NCBI RefSeq assembly: GCF_000193205.1 | Contig: NC_015278.1 | Span: 1,736,001-1,800,000, forward strand | Length of the DNA: 64,000 nt | Direction of reading: 5' to 3' | Origin: Aerococcus sp. Group 1 | GTDB lineage: Bacteria > Bacillota > Bacilli > Lactobacillales > Aerococcaceae | Part shown: positions 17,765 through 25,217 of the stretch, one piece after another | Position numbering within the stretch: position 1 is the first letter of the stretch | How the letters are laid out: every line of letters begins with the position of its first letter | Made by a program: the position numbers and the translations under genes | Notes under the pieces: generated by a model | What the model saw: the letters and a program-made list of their open reading frames with translations, nothing else | Database searches by the model: none | Told to the model about the DNA's origin: nothing

Positions 17765-19405
17765 TTAATTACTTTGAATGGAAGCCAATCGAAAATCAAC
17801 TTCTGGACCAATCGGGCGGTAGATAACGCCTTGAACCCGGTCACTCCTGAGGTGCCATTCATTTTTTTGGTAGAGCGGCACCACAACCGCTTGATCTTTA
17901 ATTAGTTCTTCAATTTTCAAGGCCACTTGGTAGGGCCGGTCTCGATCTTGATTATAAGGGAAAGCAAGGTCAGTGATCAACCGATCCAACTCAGGATTTT
18001 GATATCGCCCGCGGTTAAAGGAATTGTCACTTTTCAAATTTTGATAATAGGCCAGAGGGTCATCATAGTCTGCCCCCCAAGCTGTTAAAGCAAAATCAAA
18101 GTCTTGCCGGTTCATACGGTCAATCCGATTTTTCTTGGGCACATTTTGCAAGTCAATGCTTAGGCCATCAAGGGCTTGCTCAAGAGTCTCCTTAAGATAT
18201 TCAGACAATTTACGGCTATTCTCATCATCATTAGCTAAGAGGGTAAGGGTTAAGGTCTGCTTGTGATTAGCCGCCTTGTAGCGGTCAAAGGCCTCATGGG
18301 CTTGGTCTAAGTCGTACCAAGTATCCATTGCAGGACTATCAGTGATATCTTCTCCCGTAACCGGGTCAACCACTAGCTGACTGGGGACAAAGCTGGTTAG
18401 CGCACGCGCTCCCCCACCAATAAGTTCTTCAACGGCTCGGCTATCTATAGCATAAGCGATTGCCCGCCGCAAGTCGACTTGAGATAAGTCGGGGCTTTGA
18501 TGGTTAAACTCCAGATAGTCGGTCCAGGCCTTGACTTGTAAATCGCCTTCCCCCTTGGCTTGATAATTTTTAGCTATTTGGCCATGAAGAGGCATTTGAT
18601 CTAATTGTCCCGATTCAAATAAATTTACTCCCGTATTTTCCTCCTTAATAACCTGGACTTTGACCCCGTCAATAGCAAGATCTTGACGGTTATATTGGTC
18701 ATTCTTTTGTAAATCCCAATGGTCTTGGCCGGCCTGCCAGTTTTTGATGACAAAGGGGCCATTGCCTAAGACATGGTCACTATCTTGACCATACTGATCC
18801 CCCTGGGCGGTGACATAGTCCTCATTAACTGGATAAAAAGGAGTAAAGGCCAATAGCTTGGTAAAATTCGGGTTAGGATAGTCCAGTTGGATTTGTAATT
18901 GATAGTCACCCAGGGCCTCAACCCCAAGTTGGTCGAGGGGAGCTTGACCGGACTGAATGGCTTTCGCCCCTTTAATTCCCTCAGCTAAATTAGCATAGGG
19001 TGCCGCTGTCTCAGGATTAACTAAGCGTCTAAAGCTATACACGAAGTCATGGGCAGTGACTGGCTGGCCATTTACCCACTTAGCATCCTGACGTAAGTTA
19101 ATTGTATAGGTTAAGCCATCTGCTGAGATTTCAGGGAAGTCCTGGGCTAAATTAGCTTGTAAATCATTATTCTCATCTTGCCAATAGAGGCCATCGAAGA
19201 CCTGACTACAGTAGGTCAGGCTGGTAATATCATTAGCCTTTTGATTATCCATGGTCGTTAAGGGGTACTTAGAAGGAAAATGAACCCACTCTTCTGGCAA
19301 GCTCACTTCCTGATCCTTGTCAGTACTTGACAGGTTATCAGCTTGGCAAGCAATTAAAAAGAGACATAGTAAGCTAGTCAATAGTGCTTTCAATAAGCTT
19401 CGCAT
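17765..19405 (-). CDS. OppA-family (SBP_bac_5) binding lipoprotein in the cobalamin cluster
   Basis: A 546-residue extracellular solute-binding lipoprotein. It has a signal peptide with lipobox LIAC (cysteine near residue 20) and the family signature LRQDAKWVNGQPVTAHDFVYSF. Two-lobe family features continue to the end (AYAIDSRAVEEL, then the WGADYDDPLAYYQNL segment). No oppBCDF permease or ATPase genes are next to it. It lies between cblT and the riboswitch on the same strand with 15-base spacing, so it is part of this transcript. The ligand is unknown: peptide is the family default, while a metal or corrinoid ligand is only a possibility given the context. Confidence 0.85.
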   Translation of the reverse strand: MRSLLKALLTSLLCLFLIACQADNLSSTDKDQEVSLPEEWVHFPSKYPLTTMDNQKANDITSLTYCSQVFDGLYWQDENNDLQANLAQDFPEISADGLTYTINLRQDAKWVNGQPVTAHDFVYSFRRLVNPETAAPYANLAEGIKGAKAIQSGQAPLDQLGVEALGDYQLQIQLDYPNPNFTKLLAFTPFYPVNEDYVTAQGDQYGQDSDHVLGNGPFVIKNWQAGQDHWDLQKNDQYNRQDLAIDGVKVQVIKEENTGVNLFESGQLDQMPLHGQIAKNYQAKGEGDLQVKAWTDYLEFNHQSPDLSQVDLRRAIAYAIDSRAVEELIGGGARALTSFVPSQLVVDPVTGEDITDSPAMDTWYDLDQAHEAFDRYKAANHKQTLTLTLLANDDENSRKLSEYLKETLEQALDGLSIDLQNVPKKNRIDRMNRQDFDFALTAWGADYDDPLAYYQNLKSDNSFNRGRYQNPELDRLITDLAFPYNQDRDRPYQVALKIEELIKDQAVVVPLYQKNEWHLRSDRVQGVIYRPIGPEVDFRLASIQSN

Positions 19406-19420
19406 GCTAATGACACTCCT

Positions 19421-19939
19421 CTATTTTGTCTTTCTTTTCATAAATGGGTTAAAGAATTTAGCAGGAAGACTAAGATATACCACTTCAGCCAAGGCCAGGT
19501 TAACCACGCTAGCAATTAATAAGGTCAGCAATAATCCACCCGTTACCATGGCTAAAATCGCTTGCCAACCGAGTAGTGGAATGAGGGCTAATTGGGCCAG
19601 TAAAACATTAAAGACTAAGGCAACCGCATCACTGAACAGAATTTTTCCTATGGACTTACCAGCTTTTCCCCGTAGATAGCCATAGACTGAACAGGTAAGA
19701 CCCATCATTATTCCAATAATAATATGGGCAGGTAAGGTCAGCGGGAAGCCTGATAAGAGAGCGGTCAAGCCGTGAGAAAGAAGCCCCAGCAAGAAACCAT
19801 AGCCTGGTCCTAGAATAATCGCCCCTAAAAAGGCAGGAAAAGAGTCTAAGGCAATACTGCCTAGAAAGTGAACATTGGCTCCAATAGTTGCAATAGCTAA
19901 AAGTAAGGCAGTTAAAATATTGGCATGTAAATTTTTCAT
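19421..19939 (-). CDS. cblT: ECF-type S component, probable alpha-ribazole transporter
   Basis: A 172-residue integral membrane protein with about five or six hydrophobic segments. The segment GSIALDSFPAFLGAIILG and a following GFLLGLLSHGLTALLSG fit the ECF S-component family. A CblT-like protein in Listeria and Geobacillus imports alpha-ribazole, the nucleoside of the lower ligand. The CblS-like kinase at 24057 and the absence of cobT nearby support that reading. The general ECF components (EcfA, EcfT) are not in the window. Substrate is inferred from context. Confidence 0.7.
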   Translation of the reverse strand: MKNLHANILTALLLAIATIGANVHFLGSIALDSFPAFLGAIILGPGYGFLLGLLSHGLTALLSGFPLTLPAHIIIGIMMGLTCSVYGYLRGKAGKSIGKILFSDAVALVFNVLLAQLALIPLLGWQAILAMVTGGLLLTLLIASVVNLALAEVVYLSLPAKFFNPFMKRKTK

Positions 19940-20013
19940 AAGTAATCCTCATTTCATTTTTGTTTTTTTCGCTGGACGAATCCAGCTTATCCCAGAGCAT
20001 GGCTTAGCGGCTA

Positions 20014-20964
20014 TCAGCTACTAATGAGCATCATTAACATCGACAAAGCCATGGCTAGACTGGCACTGGTATACAATAAGGCGATGCTGGCTTTCACTTG
20101 CTGGGGGCCAATTTTCTTTTGAGTGTCCCCAATGGTCGGTTTTTCAATGGGCTGGCCATGGTAGACATGGGTTCCGCCCAGTTGAACACCTAAGGCACCG
20201 GCCGCTGCTGCTTCTGGATAACCTGCATTGGGGCTGCGGTGGGCGCGGCCATCCCGGAAACTGATCTTCCAAGCACTAGCCATATCTAAGCCCAAAAGGC
20301 CACTAGCTAAAACAATCAAAAGGCAAGTAAGCCGGGCTGGAATATAATTTGCTAAGTCATCCAACTTAGCCGCAAAATAACCAAAATACTGATAACGGTC
20401 ATCCAAGTAGGCAATCATCGAATCTAAAGTATTGATCCCCTTATAGATGAGCCCACCCACCGGGCCAAATAAGATCACGTAAAATAAGGGGGCCACAAAG
20501 CCATCACTTAAGTTCTCAGCAACAGTCTCAATGACGGCTTGGTAAACTTCTTCCTCACTGAGCTGACTAGTTTCTCTCCCAACAATCCGACTCAGTTGTT
20601 GACGTCCCGCCTGTAGTCCACCTTTCTTCATCGCCTCTAAGACTCCATTTGCTTCATCAGCTAGTCCCTTGACGGCAAAACAGGTATAGGTGAGATAGAT
20701 CCATACAAGCGCATAGAGAATGGGCGACAAGCGCTTAGCTCCATAGAGTATGAGGGAGCTAACCAGCAAAATGATAATTAAGAGCAAGAAGACTAAGACC
20801 CCACCTAAAAAAGTTTGGGTCATCGGCTTTTTCTTGTCGAACTGGCTAACTCTCTCATAACCACGAATAAAGCGGCCATAGAATTTAACCGGGTGAGGCC
20901 AGTTTGGGGGATCAGCTAGCCATAGATCTATCAGGAAGGCCAGCAAACGATAAATAGCAAGCAT
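20014..20964 (-). CDS. cbiB: Adenosylcobinamide-phosphate synthase
   Basis: A 316-residue membrane protein that attaches (R)-1-amino-2-propanol O-2-phosphate to adenosylcobyric acid. The start AFLIDLWLADPPNWPHPV and the segment ETVAENLSDGFVAPLFY are diagnostic, as is RDGRAHRSPNAGYPEAAAAG. Four or more hydrophobic helices are visible. It partners with CobD (20991), which makes the aminopropanol phosphate. The gap to cobD is 26 bases. Confidence 0.95.
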   Translation of the reverse strand: MLAIYRLLAFLIDLWLADPPNWPHPVKFYGRFIRGYERVSQFDKKKPMTQTFLGGVLVFLLLIIILLVSSLILYGAKRLSPILYALVWIYLTYTCFAVKGLADEANGVLEAMKKGGLQAGRQQLSRIVGRETSQLSEEEVYQAVIETVAENLSDGFVAPLFYVILFGPVGGLIYKGINTLDSMIAYLDDRYQYFGYFAAKLDDLANYIPARLTCLLIVLASGLLGLDMASAWKISFRDGRAHRSPNAGYPEAAAAGALGVQLGGTHVYHGQPIEKPTIGDTQKKIGPQQVKASIALLYTSASLAMALSMLMMLISS

Positions 20965-20990
20965 CCTTTACCTCTCTTTCTTTATTTCAC

Positions 20991-22076
20991 TCATAAAATA
21001 TCTGCCAAGGCTTGAAGCAAAGCCTGGTTTTCTTCCTTAGTTCGAACAGCCAGGCGGTAGTAGCCAGGTCCCAAACCCTTGAAGTCAGCTGTCTGTCGCA
21101 AAACAATGCCCTTTTCCAGTAAGTTTTGGGCCAAGTCTTTAGGCCCCTGGATTAAAAAGAAGTTAGCTGCGCTAGGAAAGATTTTCAAACTGGTATAATT
21201 CTCCAATCCTGCCTGCAAGTCTTTTTTAGCTGCAGCTAAATAATTCAAAGAGTCTTGACGGTAAGCGGATAAGTCAGACATTTTCCGACCACAGGCTTCC
21301 GCTAAGGCATTGACTGACCAGGTCAGTTGGGCCCCCTCTAAGTCATGCAAGAGGGACTGGTTACTGGTCATGGCCACGCCTAAACGCAGGCCAGGCATAG
21401 CGTAAAACTTGGTCAAAGAGCGGATAATCACCAAATTTTCTTCCTTTTCTACTCGTCCCAGCAGGGAATAGTCAGCCTGGTCAGGAAGAAAATCAATAAA
21501 GGATTCATCCACCAATAAAAATCCTCCGCGGTCGCTGACGCCACTTAATAACTCACTTAATAAGTTGGGGTTATACAAGGTCCCAGTGGGATTATTAGGC
21601 TGGCAGAGCCAGACTGAGAAGGCCATGCCCTGGTCTAGCTCTCGGTCCCGATGGTCATCGAGCCAGGACCAGAAAGTTTCTAAGCTAAAGGTAAAATCAT
21701 TTTCTGCCTGAGTCAGATGGGACCAATGGGGGCGCTGGTACTTCTTAGCACTAGCTGAGTACTCATTAAAGCAAGGTTCAATGGTCACCATGGGATACGG
21801 CAAGGCAAAGGCCAAAAGGTCAATCAATTCTGCGGCCCCATTGCCCACCAGTAAGTGGTCATAGGACATTTGATAGTAGTCCGCCAAGGTTTGGCGTAAA
21901 TCCCGATAGCTGTAATCCGGATAACGGTCCAGCTGGTCCAAATGGGAAACAATGACTTCCTTAAAGGCTTGGGGTAAGCCGAGGGGGTTAATATTTGCGG
22001 AAAAGTCCAAGGCCTGAGTCATATCCATGCCCATTTCCTGACTAAGTTCCTTTAAATTTCCACCATGTTTTGGCAT
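20991..22076 (-). CDS. cobD: L-threonine-O-3-phosphate decarboxylase
   Basis: A 361-residue PLP enzyme of the aminotransferase fold that makes (R)-1-amino-2-propanol O-2-phosphate for CbiB. The start HGGNLKELSQEMG is typical of CobD. LLVGNGAAELIDLLA, WLCQPNNPTGTLY and the PLP-lysine region IIRSLTKFYAMPGLRLG follow in order. A histidinol-phosphate aminotransferase would share this fold, but the N-terminus and context favour CobD. Its start overlaps the end of cobC by 25 bases. Confidence 0.9.
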   Translation of the reverse strand: MPKHGGNLKELSQEMGMDMTQALDFSANINPLGLPQAFKEVIVSHLDQLDRYPDYSYRDLRQTLADYYQMSYDHLLVGNGAAELIDLLAFALPYPMVTIEPCFNEYSASAKKYQRPHWSHLTQAENDFTFSLETFWSWLDDHRDRELDQGMAFSVWLCQPNNPTGTLYNPNLLSELLSGVSDRGGFLLVDESFIDFLPDQADYSLLGRVEKEENLVIIRSLTKFYAMPGLRLGVAMTSNQSLLHDLEGAQLTWSVNALAEACGRKMSDLSAYRQDSLNYLAAAKKDLQAGLENYTSLKIFPSAANFFLIQGPKDLAQNLLEKGIVLRQTADFKGLGPGYYRLAVRTKEENQALLQALADIL

Positions 22077-22702
22077 TTTTCATCCCCCTCTTCAATAGCC
22101 TCGATTAGCCGGTTCAAAAATAAAGTTTGGTCAATCGCATAGCGATAAATCTTTCCCTGGGTAAAGTGACAATCAAAATATTTCACATCCAAATTTAAGA
22201 GTCGGCTGACCAATAAGCGCAACCAACCATGGTGCCCCAGTAAAAAATAGCTTCCCCCATCACTAGCAGAGCTAAAGACTCTAAATAAGGCCTTCAAGAC
22301 CCGATCTCTAAAGGCAAAATAGCTTTCTGCCTCAGCTGGAGTAGTAAGAAAGGGTTGGTCAATATATTCCCACCAGGTCTTTGGATCCATGGCTTCGATT
22401 TCTTGGGCCGTTTTCCCTTCCCAGACACCCAAATCACGTTCATTCAAATCAGCTTCCCGAGTCCAGGGAAAGGCCTGGAAATCATTTTCAGTTTTTAAGC
22501 TGTCTGCAATAATCTGGGCAGTTTCTTGGGTACGCTGCATCCTAGAGGTTACTAAACGGTCAATTCTTTTTCCGCTTAGTGTCTGCCCCAAGGTCTGGGC
22601 TTGTCTCTGTCCCAAGGGGGTCAAATGCGGGTCCAGTCTGCCATAAAATTGCCCATCAACATTGCGAACACTTTGGCCGTGCCGAGCTAAATAAAGATCC
22701 AT
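22052..22702 (-). CDS. cobC: Alpha-ribazole phosphatase (histidine phosphatase superfamily)
   Basis: A 216-residue phosphoglycerate-mutase-like phosphatase. LARHGQSVRN carries the phosphohistidine, TSRMQRTQETAQIIAD and LNERDLGVWEG are typical, and LLGHHGWLRLL has the second histidine. In cobalamin synthesis it removes the phosphate from alpha-ribazole phosphate or from cobalamin phosphate. The ATG at 22702 overlaps the cobS stop (ATGA), which decides the start over a TTG at 22705. Confidence 0.87.
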   Translation of the reverse strand: MDLYLARHGQSVRNVDGQFYGRLDPHLTPLGQRQAQTLGQTLSGKRIDRLVTSRMQRTQETAQIIADSLKTENDFQAFPWTREADLNERDLGVWEGKTAQEIEAMDPKTWWEYIDQPFLTTPAEAESYFAFRDRVLKALFRVFSSASDGGSYFLLGHHGWLRLLVSRLLNLDVKYFDCHFTQGKIYRYAIDQTLFLNRLIEAIEEGDEKCQNMVEI

Positions 22703-23463
22703 CAAATCCCTCCTAAGGCCAGTAAGCCTAAAAGAAAAGTGACCTCACTCAATGGCCCCATACAGCCCACCGTGTCTCCACTCATACCGCCTAAAAGCTG
22801 GTAGATATAGCGTCGGTAAAGGAGAACAACTACCGTAGTCATCCCATAAGCCAAGAGGCCTTTAAAGCCTAGGATGAAAAACAAGATCAAAAGCGTCAAT
22901 ACCTGGCCCAGTAAGATCCCCCATTTGGGAGTCCCTACCATCATTTTTCCCATACCATTGGGGTTGTAGCCAGAATAAACCAGCTGCCAATGACCTAGGG
23001 CAAGCATGGCTCGGGAAATCAGTCCCAGACTAATAATTACTCCCATTTGAGAGCCTAATCCAGAAAGACCATTCAGGACCTCACTACCAAGCACGTAGTA
23101 TAACAAATAATAAAAGATCAAGGCAATGCCACCAAAGGCCCCCAAGCGTGAATCCTTCATAATCCGTAACATATCCTCTTTTTTACGCGCTGAGAAGATC
23201 CCATCACAAGTATCAGCCAAGGCGTCCATATGAAAGCCACCGGTGATTACCGTCTCAAAAATAAGGACTAGTAACCAAACGACATGGATCGGTAACACAT
23301 AAGCCAGGAGAGCATAAATGAAAGCCAATAGACTAAAGAGCAAGGCCCCAAAAAGCGGCAGCAGATAGATCCCCTGACGGTAGCGCTCTAGCGGATGGTC
23401 GACGGCAATAGGAATAGGAATCCGGGTAAAGAATTGAAAATAAATGATTAAAACTTTAATCAT
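22702..23463 (-). CDS. cobS: Adenosylcobinamide-GDP ribazoletransferase
   Basis: A 253-residue polytopic membrane enzyme that joins adenosylcobinamide-GDP and alpha-ribazole. The N-terminus FQFFTRIPIP and the conserved GGFHMDALADTCDGIFS followed by MKDSRLGAFGG hold the Asp-rich site typical of CobS. About six hydrophobic segments are visible. Lower-ligand genes around it (cobU, cobC, cblS, cblT) form one unit with spacings from overlap to a few bases. Confidence 0.95.
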   Translation of the reverse strand: MIKVLIIYFQFFTRIPIPIAVDHPLERYRQGIYLLPLFGALLFSLLAFIYALLAYVLPIHVVWLLVLIFETVITGGFHMDALADTCDGIFSARKKEDMLRIMKDSRLGAFGGIALIFYYLLYYVLGSEVLNGLSGLGSQMGVIISLGLISRAMLALGHWQLVYSGYNPNGMGKMMVGTPKWGILLGQVLTLLILFFILGFKGLLAYGMTTVVVLLYRRYIYQLLGGMSGDTVGCMGPLSEVTFLLGLLALGGI

Positions 23464-23467
23464 GGCT

Positions 23468-24055
23468 TCACCTGTTTTTTAGTCCCATAATGGCTAAGTA
23501 GACCTCATCACTAGCAGCAGCCAGTTGCTGGTTGACTTGTCCGTAAAAATCAACAAATAAGCGGCCCAGCTGGCTAGGCGGGGTCACGCCCCAACCGGTT
23601 TCATTGGTCACCAGCCATAAACTGGCGGAAGTCTCTTGAGCCGCTAGAAGCAGATCAGCAACTTCTTGCTGGAAATAGTCAGAAATGGCTCTAATCTCTT
23701 CGGCTTTAAGATTAGCGATCTTCTGGTCAAAAGCTTCCGCTGCAGTACCCTGCTTTTCTAAATAAGCAAAGAAAAGGTTGGTTAACCACAAGGTCACACA
23801 ATCGAGTAGGTAACCATCATAAGACTGGCTAGCTATCCATCCAGGCAAGTCTTTAAAACGTTCGACTGTATCAAAGCGTTCCGACCGCTTGGCTTGGTGG
23901 GCCAGGATACGTCGCTGCATCTCCTGATCGGTATGTTGGTTAGCCTGGGTGGCGATATAGCAAAGACGCTTAGCGGAAGAAGCCAAGGCCATCTCTTCGG
24001 CCAATTGGGTTTTACCGCTCTTGGCCGCTCCAGATATTAGAATAATTTTCCCCAT
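23468..24055 (-). CDS. cobU: Adenosylcobinamide kinase / adenosylcobinamide-phosphate guanylyltransferase
   Basis: A 195-residue CobU from the ATG at 24055. It phosphorylates and guanylylates adenosylcobinamide. The P-loop SGAAKSGKTQLAEEMA differs slightly from the usual GGARSGKS. YIATQ, the HQAKRSERFDTVE segment (guanylated-histidine region), and LVTNETGWGVTPPSQLGRLF are as expected. I reject the longer start at 24091 because it would lie well inside cblS; the ATG at 24055 comes 1 base after the cblS stop. Confidence 0.93.
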   Translation of the reverse strand: MGKIILISGAAKSGKTQLAEEMALASSAKRLCYIATQANQHTDQEMQRRILAHQAKRSERFDTVERFKDLPGWIASQSYDGYLLDCVTLWLTNLFFAYLEKQGTAAEAFDQKIANLKAEEIRAISDYFQQEVADLLLAAQETSASLWLVTNETGWGVTPPSQLGRLFVDFYGQVNQQLAAASDEVYLAIMGLKNR

Positions 24056-24056
24056 C

Positions 24057-24833
24057 TTAAACCATCTCTCCCAGGTCATAAACTTCATCAAAATGCTCTT
24101 TTAGGAAGCTTCCCAATTGGTCTGTGCCTACTACAACTAGGGCGGTCGCTGGTCCAGCTGAATCTTGATGGATACTTAAGCCTTCCACTTGGGGGTTAGC
24201 CTTAAAGCTTAATTGATTACAGTCGGCTACCTGTCCTGCTTCATTCAGGGCTCCCTTAGACCCGATCGGACAAATCTCATGAACCAAGTCCGGACGACTC
24301 AGTAACAGGTCAATGTCCTGATAAGAAACGAGCTTATCCATCTCATCGAGGACGGCTTGGCCACAGCGGGGACGTTTTAATTGAAAGACCCGGTCACCAC
24401 TCACAACCCGTCGAATCCACAGGCCCTTAGCGTTTTGTGCCTTTCCCATCAAAACGATCCCTAAAGCGGACATAGTGGTTAGCATATTCTCTTCAGTAGA
24501 CCCATTGACTTGGATATGGGGAAAACCGGCCCGCTTGAGTTCCGCTTGAAAGCCTTCCTGATAGGCAAGTCCCGTGGGATTCATTTCATTATTAACCAAG
24601 TAAAATGCCAAGACCGGTTCCGCATTCACTGCTCGCAACTCAATCAAGGGCACCCGTAGGGCAGTTTGAGCAGTTAAGGGATTAGGAGAGGCTAATTGGT
24701 CATTAGCCTTCTCACCGATACTAGCTGAACTATCACAGGCAAAGACCAAGTAATCTTCTTCTGCTCTTTGCTTAGTGGGTCCAAGAGGAAACATTTCTTC
24801 GATAGAAAGCAAGGTTAAATCACGATATTTCAA
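24057..24833 (-). CDS. cblS: Probable alpha-ribazole kinase, PurM/AIR-synthase-like
   Basis: A 258-residue protein with an N-terminal PurM-like look (YLVFACDSSASIGEKANDQ) and a later IQVNGSTEENMLTTMSALGIVLMGKA. CblS in other Firmicutes is an AIR-synthase-related kinase that phosphorylates alpha-ribazole so that CobS can use a salvaged ligand. First position in the operon, the CblT-like transporter at 19421 and the lack of cobT all fit. The name rests on family resemblance and context, not on a distinctive catalytic motif. The ribosome site AAGGAG precedes the start. Confidence 0.68.
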   Translation of the reverse strand: MKYRDLTLLSIEEMFPLGPTKQRAEEDYLVFACDSSASIGEKANDQLASPNPLTAQTALRVPLIELRAVNAEPVLAFYLVNNEMNPTGLAYQEGFQAELKRAGFPHIQVNGSTEENMLTTMSALGIVLMGKAQNAKGLWIRRVVSGDRVFQLKRPRCGQAVLDEMDKLVSYQDIDLLLSRPDLVHEICPIGSKGALNEAGQVADCNQLSFKANPQVEGLSIHQDSAGPATALVVVGTDQLGSFLKEHFDEVYDLGEMV

Positions 24834-25217
24834 TAGACTACTCCTTAATTAAAAAGTGCAAAGTAAAAGACTCTTGTAAAGAATTTCCCTACAAAAGTTC
24901 TCAGCAATTACAAGATATAGTTCACTGCTTAGAATTATAGCACAAAATATAGGGCTGAGTTCATTTTTTAAAGCTTTAATGGAAACAATTGCTCGGCCTC
25001 AACAGGACCACCCTTTTTGATCAATAGCTTGGTCTTCAAGGTATCCCCCTCAAAATTTCTTTATTAATCAAAAAAATAATATCAAACTTTTAGAATTTCG
25101 ATCACCTTTTATGTGAAATGCATATTAACACCCCAGGCTGGGATTTAGCTATACTCCTATACAAGTGAAAAAAGGAGATTTTGTAAATTAATTTTTAATT
25201 TTTAGGAGTGATAGATA
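24834..25217. other. Divergent intergenic region between the cobalamin block and metE
   Basis: The 384 bases hold an extended -10 promoter for cblS (24934-24942) on the minus strand and a plausible -10 (TATACT, about 25150) for metE on the plus strand. I see no cobalamin riboswitch, no convincing T-box or S-box fold, and no open frame with family sequence. The metE ribosome site (AGGAG) is at about 25203. Confidence 0.6.
24934..24942 (-). promoter_or_regulatory. Extended -10 promoter of the cblS operon
   Basis: On the minus strand the sequence TGCTATAAT is a perfect extended -10 element. No good TTGACA -35 lies 17 bases upstream. The same TGCTATAAT element heads the arcB cluster. It would give a leader of roughly 95 bases before cblS. 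Confidence 0.65.

Noticed and set aside
24990..25040. AGGGTGGTCCTG on the minus strand, resembling a T-box core (AGGGTGGNACCGCG)
   Set aside because: The conserved ACCGCG part is absent, there is no specifier stem or terminator in the right place, and the downstream gene (cblS) is not a T-box target.
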